Below, piece by piece: positions 7,202-13,661 of a stretch of 14,788 nt of DNA. Made by a program: the position numbers and the translations under genes. The stretch comes from Armatimonadota bacterium (GTDB taxonomy: Bacteria > Armatimonadota > Fervidibacteria > Fervidibacterales > Fervidibacteraceae), in the NCBI GenBank assembly GCA_026419315.1, contig JANZZQ010000003.1, positions 1 to 14,788 on the forward strand. The letters run 5' to 3'. Position 1 is the first letter of the stretch, and every line of letters starts with the position of its first letter. The notes under the pieces are model-generated. The model saw nothing but the letters and a program-made list of their open reading frames with translations. It searched no databases and was not told where the DNA came from.

Positions 7202-7864
7202 ATGGTTGAAAGGCGACAAGGGAGATCAACTGCCGAAAAAGGGAACTCCAATAGTGGGCAGGAAAACGGAGATGGTAAAGGGGAAGTCCGTATCGTCAGA
7301 TTTGAGAGGGGGCAAATTGAATGGAGCAAAGGAGGCAACGGACACATTGTCCCTCCTACGGGGCAACAAACGCAAATCAACCCCCGCAAGGCTTGGTATC
7401 GCTGTCAACTCGGGCGGGCTTTTTGGGCATTGGGGCGGATTCAGGAAGCGTTGGAACATTTCGAAAAGGCTTGCGAACTAATGCCCCACGAGCCTTACTA
7501 CCGTCTTGAACTTGCTGAGGCATACTTGGCTCTTAATCGCTACGATGAGGCTATAGAACAGTTGGAGCAAACGATTTTGTGGGCTCCCTACGATGACTAC
7601 TACTACATCCGTCTCACCGCCGCTTACTTGCAGGCAGGAAGGATAGAAGATGCGATTGCCACGATGGAGAAGGCTGTCAAGTTAAGTCCGAGAAACGCCG
7701 CTTACCACTGCCTGTTAGGATTGCTCTATCTGATGCGAGGTGATGAGGAGAGAGCCTCCTTCCATTTGAAATTCCGCTGGCAGTTGGACCAATACGACCT
7801 TAGCTTTTTGCGGCAATTTCAAAAAATGTGTGGCCACTCTTTCCGCCTACCTTTGCTTCATTGA
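7202..7864 (+). CDS. Tetratricopeptide-repeat protein
   Basis: 220 residues from ATG 7202, with GGTGA about 7 nt upstream. Residues 1-60 are polar, Gly/Lys/Gln-rich and probably disordered. Four 34-residue TPR units follow at about 62-95, 96-129, 130-163 and 164-197, with the expected pattern (for example LGRAFWALGRIQEALEHFEK and LAEAYLALNRYDEAIEQLEQ) and Pro at the repeat ends (MP, AP, SP). The last unit is degenerate. There is no signal peptide or membrane segment. TPRs are protein-interaction scaffolds, and no partner or enzyme domain is visible. It lies between an isomerase and glutamate dehydrogenase with gaps of 151 and 96 nt, so operon membership is uncertain. Confidence 0.87.
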   Translation: MVERRQGRSTAEKGNSNSGQENGDGKGEVRIVRFERGQIEWSKGGNGHIVPPTGQQTQINPRKAWYRCQLGRAFWALGRIQEALEHFEKACELMPHEPYYRLELAEAYLALNRYDEAIEQLEQTILWAPYDDYYYIRLTAAYLQAGRIEDAIATMEKAVKLSPRNAAYHCLLGLLYLMRGDEERASFHLKFRWQLDQYDLSFLRQFQKMCGHSFRLPLLH

Positions 7865-7960
7865 GGGTGGGGAGTCGTTTGGGGCAGACGCCTCCGATGT
7901 CAACTTCCCTCAAAATTGACCCCAACAAAAAACTTTGAGCGAGTATGAGGTGGAAGAGAA

Positions 7961-9214
7961 ATGAACGGAAAGCAACAATCGCTGTGGACGGTAGCGCAGC
8001 AACAGTTAGACCAAGTCGCAGAAATAATGCACCTTGACCCCAGAATCCACACCTTGCTCCGACATTGCAAGCGTGTTATGGAAGTATCAATTCCTGTCAA
8101 GATGGATGACGGCTCGCTGAATGTTTTTGTTGGCTGGAGAGTTCACCACAATTTGGCTCGTGGCCCGGCAAAGGGTGGGGTCCGATACTCGCCAACATTG
8201 ACCCTTGACGAAGCTAAAGGTTTGGCGATGTTGATGACTTGGAAATGCGCCGTTGTTGACATCCCTTACGGTGGCGCCAAAGGAGGGGTTGTCTGTAACC
8301 CGTCGGAACTTTCTGACGGCGAACTGGAACGACTGACACGCCGCTACACATCGGAACTCATCTTGCTCCTCGGGCCAGAAAAGGACATTCCTGCCCCAGA
8401 TTTGGGAACTGACGAAAGGATTATGGCTTGGATGATGGACACATACAGCATGAACCTTGGCTATTCGGTTCCCGGGGTGGTGACTGGCAAACCCGTCAAT
8501 ATCGGCGGCTCGAGGGGACGCAGGGAAGCACCCGGACGAAGTGTCGCCATCTGCGTTGAAGAAGCAGCAGCAAGGTTGGGTATCAACTTAGAAGGCGCTC
8601 GTGTGGTTTTGCAAGGGTTTGGGAAGGTTGGGAGTGTCGTCGCTTTGTTGCTCCACGCCATCGGTTGCAAAATCATCGCAATAAGCGATGTCAAAGGCGG
8701 AGTTTACAACCCGAACGGATTAGACCCTGTGAAACTTCTATCACACAAACGACAAGCAAAAACTGTCTCCGACTACAGAAATGGCGACTACATAACGAAT
8801 GAAGAGCTTTTGGAGTTGCCGTGCGAAATTTTAATTCCTGCCGCAGTTGAAAGAGTTATCACTGAGCAAAATGCTGACAGGATCAAAACCAAACTTTTGG
8901 TGGAAGCTGCCAATGGTCCCGTTACCCCTGAAGCGGACGCCATTTTGAAGGACAAGGGTGTGTTTGTTGTCCCCGACATTTTGGCGAACGCCGGCGGCGT
9001 TGTTGTCAGTTATTTTGAATGGGTGCAGGATATACAGCAGTTCTTCTGGACAGAGCAGGAAGTCAACGAACGGTTGAGGCAAGTTATAAAGCGAGCATTC
9101 AGTGAAGTTTGGAGCGTTATGCAAGAACGAAGCGTTGACATGAGGACTGCCGCCTACATTCTTGCCGTCAGCAGGGTCGCCGAAGCGATTAGGATGAGAG
9201 GCATCTACCCGTAA
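7961..9214 (+). CDS. gdhA: Glutamate dehydrogenase
   Basis: 417 residues from ATG 7961 after SD GAGGTGGAAGAG. It converts glutamate reversibly to 2-oxoglutarate and ammonia in the cytoplasm and links nitrogen to carbon metabolism. Visible motifs: GPAKGGVRYSP with K71, WKCAVVDIPYGGAKGG with K95 and K107 (substrate and catalytic lysines), PAPDLGTDERIMAW with the catalytic Asp at 147, the coenzyme loop GFGKVGS (219-225), and D243 at the end of the next strand, which suggests NAD use. The C-terminal VPDILANAGGVVVSYFEWVQ is also standard. Length matches the 410-420 residue hexameric type common in thermophiles and archaea. Small deviation: GGSRGRREAPGRS where most have GGS.GR.EATGRG. Confidence 0.96.
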   Translation: MNGKQQSLWTVAQQQLDQVAEIMHLDPRIHTLLRHCKRVMEVSIPVKMDDGSLNVFVGWRVHHNLARGPAKGGVRYSPTLTLDEAKGLAMLMTWKCAVVDIPYGGAKGGVVCNPSELSDGELERLTRRYTSELILLLGPEKDIPAPDLGTDERIMAWMMDTYSMNLGYSVPGVVTGKPVNIGGSRGRREAPGRSVAICVEEAAARLGINLEGARVVLQGFGKVGSVVALLLHAIGCKIIAISDVKGGVYNPNGLDPVKLLSHKRQAKTVSDYRNGDYITNEELLELPCEILIPAAVERVITEQNADRIKTKLLVEAANGPVTPEADAILKDKGVFVVPDILANAGGVVVSYFEWVQDIQQFFWTEQEVNERLRQVIKRAFSEVWSVMQERSVDMRTAAYILAVSRVAEAIRMRGIYP

Positions 9215-9243
9215 AGTGCGATGTTGCGAAGTCAAGAAGGAAA

Positions 9244-9268
9244 GCCTTTTTGTTGCAACGGAAAAGGC
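9244..9268. other. Hairpin 30 nt after glutamate dehydrogenase
   Basis: GCCTTTT (9244-9250) pairs with AAAAGGC (9262-9268). The loop contains the palindrome GTTGCAAC. No T-run follows, so it is a weak terminator candidate at best. Confidence 0.3.
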
Positions 9269-9437
9269 GTGGCGTAGTCAAAAGCTGTGCAATCGTTTTG
9301 GGAGAACCGAGCCCCCTCCCCGACAGCGCTCTGCCACACCTTTGAGAGTGGACGAATAGGCAGTTGCAACCGGGGCGCCTGACTTGGCTTAGAATTTTGG
9401 GCTTTGCTTCATGAAGTTGGTGAAGGCCAAAGAAGCG

Positions 9438-9866
9438 ATGGATGAGGTCTTCGTGGGCAATTTCAGGAGGGTCGCTTTAGGCAAAATGGACGAAGCTTAC
9501 CAACAACAAGCAACCGAGCTTTGCAGAAACTTGCGACTTCAAGTGGTGCGGATGGTTACCGCAAGATGGTGTTTTGTGGGAGTTCGTAACGGGTTAAGTT
9601 GTTTGCGTTAGAGTCGTTCCGCTCAACAACTTGTCTCCAAAACCGAAACAGCAAAACAACAAGGCGTTCTGGAAGTCGTTCGTGTGACCGAGGGTTTGTT
9701 TGCTGGAGGGTTGGCTTTGTTTTTATCCAGGCCAGGTAAGGAGTGGGGTTTGACCGATTGAACGAGTTTTTGTTTGGTGCAAAAGCGAGGGATTCACTGA
9801 ACCCTCGCTGATGACTGATATTTCGTGCGGGCGGGGCTTGAGGCGTTGCCGCTACGAAAGGGGTGA
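9438..9866 (+). pseudogene. Dead PIN-domain (VapC-like) toxin gene
   Basis: One frame reads as a PIN-domain protein from ATG 9438 (MDEVFVGNF) to TGA 9864-9866. It is interrupted by in-frame stops at 9609-9611 (TAG), 9759-9761, 9798-9800 and 9816-9818 (TGA), with no frameshift needed. Recognisable parts are DEAYQQQATELCRNLR, then VLEVVRVTEGLFAGGLALFL and KEWGLTD-stop-TSFCLVQKRGI. The last matches the KEWSLTDC.SF.VM...GI motif of PIN nucleases. The first catalytic Asp, expected in VFVDTFAWV, is Gly here (VFVGNF), so the nuclease site is lost as well as the frame. Intact relatives are RNases of type II toxin-antitoxin pairs. I see no convincing antitoxin upstream. The 3' end overlaps the SD of the next gene. 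Confidence 0.8.
9784..9809. other. Strong inverted repeat inside the PIN remnant
   Basis: AGCGAGGG (9784-9791) pairs with CCCTCGCT (9802-9809). The TTC/GAA bases inside extend the stem. It is not followed by a T-tract. It may have been a chance part of the old coding sequence. Confidence 0.3.
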
Positions 9867-9871
9867 GAGAA

Positions 9872-10570
9872 GTGGATGAGCGAAAGTGCATTGTGGCTGT
9901 TGGGGCGCATTCAGCTGACATGGAATTTTCCGCAGGTGCAACTTTGCTCAAACACGCCCGCAACGGTTGGGAAGTTCACATCGTCCACTTGACTTTGGGC
10001 GAAAAAGGAAACCCGAATTTGTCGCCTGACGAGTATGGTGCTCAGAAACGACGCGAATCTGAAGCGGCGGCGGAAATCCTTCAAGCAACGCCCCACTTTT
10101 TGCCCTACAAAGACGGCGAATTAACAGATAGCGACGAAATCGCTTGCGAAGTCGCAAAACTGTTCCGCAAACTTCAACCCCAGGTTGTCATCACGCACTG
10201 GCGTGATAGCATTCACAGTGACCACACAGCAACCCATTACTTGACAAAACGGGCGATTTTCATGGCTTCGAACCCGCATTTTGACCTTAACGGCTTACCG
10301 CCGGTGAGAGGGGTGAGGCTTTTCTACGCAGAGAATTGGGAAGACCACGAAAACTTTCGCCCTTTCGTTTATGTTGACATCAGCGATGTTTTTGACGATT
10401 GGGAGCGAGCGTTCAAATGCTTTGCAATTGGGCGTGGCGAAGGCGGCTTCCCATACTGGGACTGGTATCAGGCTCAAACCCGAATCCGCGGGATTGAAAT
10501 CGGTGTCCAGTATGCACAAGCATTTGCCGCCGATGAATGGCGGATGAGGCAAAAGAGGGATATACTCTGA
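9872..10570 (+). CDS. PIG-L/LmbE-family deacetylase
   Basis: 232 residues from GTG 9872. The SD AAAGGGGTGAG (9857-9867) gives about 5-6 nt spacing, which makes the upstream GTG at 9863 unlikely. Family members are zinc enzymes that deacetylate N-acetylglucosamine-type sugars (mycothiol or bacillithiol synthesis, antibiotics, glycolipids). The metal site is recognisable: GAHSADMEF with H13 and D16, and HSDHTATH at about 115-122. The first motif normally reads AHPDDE. Here the proline is Ser14 and the first Asp, the general base in MshB-type enzymes, is Ala15. A subgroup may naturally have this form, so activity is uncertain. The C-terminal YWDWYQAQTRIRGIEIG resembles the substrate-site region of the family. 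No signal peptide. It is isolated between a PIN remnant and a gene-free stretch. Confidence 0.86.
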   Translation: MDERKCIVAVGAHSADMEFSAGATLLKHARNGWEVHIVHLTLGEKGNPNLSPDEYGAQKRRESEAAAEILQATPHFLPYKDGELTDSDEIACEVAKLFRKLQPQVVITHWRDSIHSDHTATHYLTKRAIFMASNPHFDLNGLPPVRGVRLFYAENWEDHENFRPFVYVDISDVFDDWERAFKCFAIGRGEGGFPYWDWYQAQTRIRGIEIGVQYAQAFAADEWRMRQKRDIL

Positions 10571-11334
10571 ATGGCTTTGCAAGGGATTAGGGCTCGGTTT
10601 TAAACCGCGCCATCCAAGACCGATAAAGTTCTGCCCCAACAAATTTCCGATCCCCTTTAAAGCACTCATGCCGTGAGCCTTTGTGCTCAATGGACCCAAA
10701 CTTTCACTGGGTGGCAGTTCAAAGTCGCACAGAGTATGAAGCGGGTGTGTTCGTTCTTCAACCAGACAAACACTTACGAAGCGAAGCATCGTGAGGCGCG
10801 GATTTATTCTGCCGGCAAGTAGCTCGCGGCGAGGAGGCAAGAGACAAGCTTTGAAACTGAGCCTTACGCAAGTTGTCGCCAAAGCGCAATGAGCGAAGGC
10901 GTCGCAGCAAAGTGAAAAGGCTCAAGTGTTTCGGGGCAACCTCTTGAGGGGTTGGCTTTGCGGGTTCAAACGCCAACAGCGCAACGACGTTGGTGCCCAA
11001 ACCTTTCACTGTCTGGCAAAGCCGATATGAAGTTGCTTTGTTGGATTTGGGAAAAGTTCCGTAAAGCCCAGCGTGACCTCAAAAGTCAATGTCCAAACTG
11101 CCAACGCTCTTTTCGTCAGGTCGGGAGGCGAAATAACATTTCGAGCCTTATTGCCTCGTCGTGAAGCGAACTTTGATTCTCACAGATGGGAGTTTCAACC
11201 GATTTCGGGTGGCTGAATCGTTTCGTAGGTTTTGGTCAGGCTCCACCTGCTCCGAGGGGAAATTTTTCGCTGAATGGCTTAGGCGCTCGCTTTGTTTAGC
11301 CGTCAACCAGCGAGCTTTTGAGCAAAGGGCAAGT
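10571..11334. other. Gene-free stretch, possibly a decayed plus-strand gene
   Basis: There is no intact gene. Around 10955-11190, fragments in changing plus-strand frames read like one protein: VPKPFTVWQSRYEVALLDLG, then LFVRSGGEITFRALLPRR with frame changes, then HRWEFQP. They look like a beta-rich extracellular domain, but I cannot name a family. Short palindromes also occur, such as CGGTTT-T-AAACCG (10595-10607) and the hairpin GGGCA/TGCCC (11327-11342) at the end of the minus-strand isomerase. Confidence 0.35.
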
Positions 11335-12171
11335 TCATGCCCAATGCTTTGCTACTTGTTGGCGCAAAAAATCAAGGGAGCGTCTCGTTCCTTCATCGCC
11401 CGCATAGGATTGACCATCTTCAAGGCTTATAACTCCGCTAAAACCGATGCGAGCCAACTCAGCGAAAATCGCTTCAAGTGGGACATCTCCGTCCCCCAAA
11501 ACTCTATGGGAGTATTCTCCCACTTTTCGGTCTGAGACATGGACGTGCCAAACCCTGTCGGCTACCGCTTTCAAAATTGGAATTGGGTCCCGGTTCACCA
11601 TCAGCGGGTTAGCGCAATCGAAGTTGATGCCAACGGGTGAACCTTTGAGTTGGTCTGCGACCTCCAAAAACACATCAGGGTCAAAGGCAAAATCGGGAAG
11701 TTCCCAAAGCCTATCCTTGTAGTGGTTTTCCAGCCCAAGTTTAACCCCGCGCGGGTGAGCGAATTCTGCAAGTCTCATCAACATCTCAACAGCCCACTTG
11801 ACACCTTCCTCCCTTGACACTTCTTCATGGGCGCAACCCACAGTGACTCGGACGCCTTCAGCGCCCAAAACCCAAGCGGCCACAACTTTCGTCTTCATGT
11901 CATCAAGTTGCCGTTCCCTTTCCTCTTTATCGGGGTGGGTGAAGTCTGGGGCACAGGTTAGCATTGATAACCGCAACCGGTGTCGTTGAAGCAAGTTCAC
12001 AACTTCGTCAAGTGCTCGTCGGTCGTAAGCGGGAATCATTGCATGGTGCAACTCAATGGTGTCAACGCCGAAATCTCTTGCCATCGCGAACAACTCAGCG
12101 AGAGTTGGTTTGCCGTCAGAGAGCATGGAAGCGAGCAACCTGACCGGTCCCCAGCCAATTCTCGGTTGCAT
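11335..12171 (-). CDS. Sugar phosphate isomerase/epimerase (third TIM barrel)
   Basis: 278 residues from ATG 12171. The strong SD GGGAAGGGGGAGG just upstream makes this start better than one 39 nt earlier. It is a xylose-isomerase-like TIM barrel with metal ligands E148 (LGLENH), D185 (INFDCAN), H211 (WHVHVSD) and E251 (SLEDGQ), and the late loop HRVLGDGDVPLEAIF common in myo-inosose dehydratase/epimerase-like members. The substrate cannot be read from sequence. It follows the formyl-THF cyclo-ligase gene by 23 nt on the same strand, so the two are likely co-transcribed. A functional link between them is not obvious. A small hairpin (GGGCA/TGCCC) covers its stop codon. Confidence 0.89.
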   Translation of the reverse strand: MQPRIGWGPVRLLASMLSDGKPTLAELFAMARDFGVDTIELHHAMIPAYDRRALDEVVNLLQRHRLRLSMLTCAPDFTHPDKEERERQLDDMKTKVVAAWVLGAEGVRVTVGCAHEEVSREEGVKWAVEMLMRLAEFAHPRGVKLGLENHYKDRLWELPDFAFDPDVFLEVADQLKGSPVGINFDCANPLMVNRDPIPILKAVADRVWHVHVSDRKVGEYSHRVLGDGDVPLEAIFAELARIGFSGVISLEDGQSYAGDEGTRRSLDFLRQQVAKHWA

Positions 12172-12194
12172 CTTAGCCTCCCCCTTCCCTTTTC

Positions 12195-12770
12195 TCATCT
12201 TTTGGGGCAAAAAATTGCCCGTTTTTCGGTGATCACGGTATCCATCGGGACATCGTTTGGCTTAATTGGAATCCTGGGCATGATTTGACACTCAAATGCC
12301 AAAGCAACTTTCAAGGTTCGTTGCGGCAGGTTTTTGAGGAAACGGTCGTAGTAGCCCAAACCGCGCCCTAATCTGTTGCAGCACTCATCAAAAGCGAGCC
12401 CGGGCACCACAATGATATCAATCTCGTCAGGGGTCACCAACGGGCAAGACGGTTTCGGCTCCAAAATCCCGAAAGCCCCAACCTGCAAATCGATCTCCAA
12501 TCGGATAATGCGCCGAAACTCCAAACGCTTCTCTTGTGTCAATGTTCTTGGCAGAGCCACCGGTAACCCTCTTTGCTGCCACCAACGAATCAACGGCACA
12601 ATGTCAATCTCATCGGAAATGGGCATGTAGAACGCGGCAAGTTGAGCATCCGTTGTCAACAAAAAAGCCCGAGCCCGTTGTAAAATCAATTGAGTCGCTC
12701 GAATTCGTTCGTCAAGGGACATGTTCGCTATTCGTTCCTTGGCCAGTTGTCTAATTTGTTGCTTGTTCAT
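12195..12770 (-). CDS. fthC: 5-formyltetrahydrofolate cyclo-ligase
   Basis: 191 residues from ATG 12770, with GGTGA 5 nt upstream; a GTG at 12779 lies in that SD. The enzyme (EC 6.3.3.2, also called MTHFS, YgfA or Fau) uses ATP to turn 5-formyl-THF into 5,10-methenyl-THF, rescuing a dead-end folate. Visible family features: an N-terminal helix KQQIRQLAKERIANMSLDER, AAFYMPISDEIDIVPLI, GAFGILEP (98-105) and the signature VPGLAFDECCNRLGRGLGYY with DRFL after it (about 122-145). Length fits the usual 180-200. It is divergent from rpmH and leads a likely two-gene unit with the TIM-barrel isomerase downstream. Confidence 0.94.
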   Translation of the reverse strand: MNKQQIRQLAKERIANMSLDERIRATQLILQRARAFLLTTDAQLAAFYMPISDEIDIVPLIRWWQQRGLPVALPRTLTQEKRLEFRRIIRLEIDLQVGAFGILEPKPSCPLVTPDEIDIIVVPGLAFDECCNRLGRGLGYYDRFLKNLPQRTLKVALAFECQIMPRIPIKPNDVPMDTVITEKRAIFCPKR

Positions 12771-12781
12771 TTCGGTCACCG

Positions 12782-12810
12782 TTTTCAGTTTGGCACGGAA
12801 GCGCTATAAT
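12782..12810 (+). promoter_or_regulatory. Putative promoter of the rpmH-rnpA-yidDC unit
   Basis: A perfect -10 TATAAT (12805-12810) is preceded by AAGCGC. A poor -35 (TTTTCA, 12782-12787) sits 17 nt upstream. A leader of about 115 nt would precede rpmH. It lies in the divergent gap to the cyclo-ligase gene. Confidence 0.5.
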
Positions 12811-12916
12811 TGCCGAGCACCTGCAAATCATCGGAACTTGAGGCACGGGACAAGGGACAAGTTAACGACGCTTTCAACAATGAGCAATGCTTCGGGTGGC
12901 AAACTAACTTGAACGC

Positions 12917-12934
12917 AAGGGGTGATGGCCGATG
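12917..12934 (+). promoter_or_regulatory. One SD serving two overlapping starts (rnpA-frame ATG 12925, rpmH ATG 12932)
   Basis: AAGGGGTGATGGCCGATG contains an ATG in the rnpA frame at 12925 and the rpmH ATG at 12932, 7 nt apart. The GGTGA core is ideally spaced (6 nt) for rpmH and too close for the first ATG. Both frames stay open downstream. Confidence 0.55.
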
Positions 12935-13081
12935 GCAAAATCGTTGCAAGGGCGAACCTACAGGCCGAACAAACGCAAACGCAAAAAGACCCACGGTTTC
13001 TTGGCGAGAATGGCGACAAAGGCTGGTCGCAATGTGCTCAGGAGGCGTCGGCTGAAAGGGCGATGGCGCTTGACCGTTTAG
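12932..13081 (+). CDS. rpmH: Ribosomal protein bL34
   Basis: 49 residues from ATG 12932 to TAG 13079-13081. The core RTYRPNKRKRKKTHGFLARM and the following TKAGRNVLRRRRLKGRWRLTV are unmistakable for bL34, a very basic 23S rRNA-binding protein of the large subunit. It is slightly longer than the usual 44-46 residues. It is the first gene of the conserved rpmH-rnpA-yidD-yidC cluster. Its whole length lies inside an open rnpA-frame extension, and its end overlaps the conventional rnpA start by 19 nt. Confidence 0.97.
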   Translation: MAKSLQGRTYRPNKRKRKKTHGFLARMATKAGRNVLRRRRLKGRWRLTV

Positions 13082-13503
13082 CGACTATTGTGCCGGCAGG
13101 GCGTAAAGGTTCTAACCGCTTCCCAAAGTCCGAAAGGTTGCACCGCCAAAAAGATATTGAGGCGTGCTTGCGCAAAGGTAATCGTTACCGTCACCCGTTG
13201 ATGACGCTTTATGTCCGTTGGCGAGGAGGAACCGGTCGCAGGGTCGCTTTCTCGGTCGGGAGGAAAGTTGCGAAAAAGGCGACTTTGAGGAACAAAATCA
13301 AGCGCTGGCTCCGTGAAGCATACCGAACCAAAAGATGGGCAATGACAGAAGGCGTTGACTTGTTCATCATTGCACAACCCGGGTGCGTTGCGGCAAACTT
13401 TCAAGCGGTTGACGCAGCGCTAACGGAATTGCTCATCAAAGCGAAAGTTTTGCAGTTGCCAGGGGAACGCGAACGACCGCTTGAGGAGAAGGGAAGTGAA
13501 TGA
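13063..13503 (+). CDS. rnpA: RNase P protein component (C5-like); may start upstream at 12925
   Basis: With start ATG 13063 the protein has 146 residues. It binds RNase P RNA and helps mature tRNA 5' ends. Family features: FPKSERLHRQKDIEACLRKG, VAFSVGRKVAKKATLRNKIK and the RNR motif RNKIKRWLREAYR (76-88), then GVDLFIIAQPG. The ATG at 13063 has a purine run AAAGGG only 2 nt away, a poor SD, so it may depend on coupling to rpmH translation. The same frame is open back to ATG 12925 (192 residues), right through rpmH. In Thermus a longer RNase P protein is made this way. Starting at GTG 13090 is a third option. The C-terminal tail after about residue 125 is rich in Glu and Arg. Confidence 0.93.
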   Translation: MALDRLATIVPAGRKGSNRFPKSERLHRQKDIEACLRKGNRYRHPLMTLYVRWRGGTGRRVAFSVGRKVAKKATLRNKIKRWLREAYRTKRWAMTEGVDLFIIAQPGCVAANFQAVDAALTELLIKAKVLQLPGERERPLEEKGSE

Positions 13504-13560
13504 AGCTTCGGCAAATTGAGGTCTTTGACTTTTGGCGCGGTGTCAATGTGAAAGTTTGAG
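13501..13560 (+). other. Tiny 19-codon reading frame overlapping the rnpA stop
   Basis: ATG 13501 overlaps the rnpA TGA (ATGA) and opens MKLRQIEVFDFWRGVNVKV, ending at TGA 13558-13560. It could be a coupling leader peptide, a decayed gene start (it resembles the first residues of RecF/SMC-like ATPases), or chance. It occupies part of the 158-nt gap before yidD. Confidence 0.25.
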
Positions 13561-13661
13561 GGAGTTAGGCAAAAATCGCAAAGTGTGCACCTGCCGGTGG
13601 TTCACCAAAAAAGGACAAACTTTGACCCTTCAAACCAATGGCAAGCAGAGGTAGAGCAACT

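Noticed and set aside
7861..7913. TTGAGGG/CCCTCAA pair after the TPR gene as a terminator
   Set aside because: The arms are only 7 bp with a roughly 40-nt loop and no T-run; too weak to list.
9438..9866. TGA read as an amino acid (selenocysteine or recoding) in the PIN frame
   Set aside because: Intact genes here such as ubiD and rnpA end in TGA, a TAG also interrupts the frame, the catalytic Asp is missing, and no SECIS-like structure is evident after each TGA.
10295..10882. Minus-strand 195-codon frame overlapping the deacetylase end
   Set aside because: It overlaps the conserved C-terminus of the deacetylase and shows no domain; the non-overlapping part has no SD-supported start.
12790..12795. 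TTGGCA as the -35 box of the rpmH promoter
   Set aside because: It is only 9 nt from TATAAT, far too close for a sigma-70 promoter.
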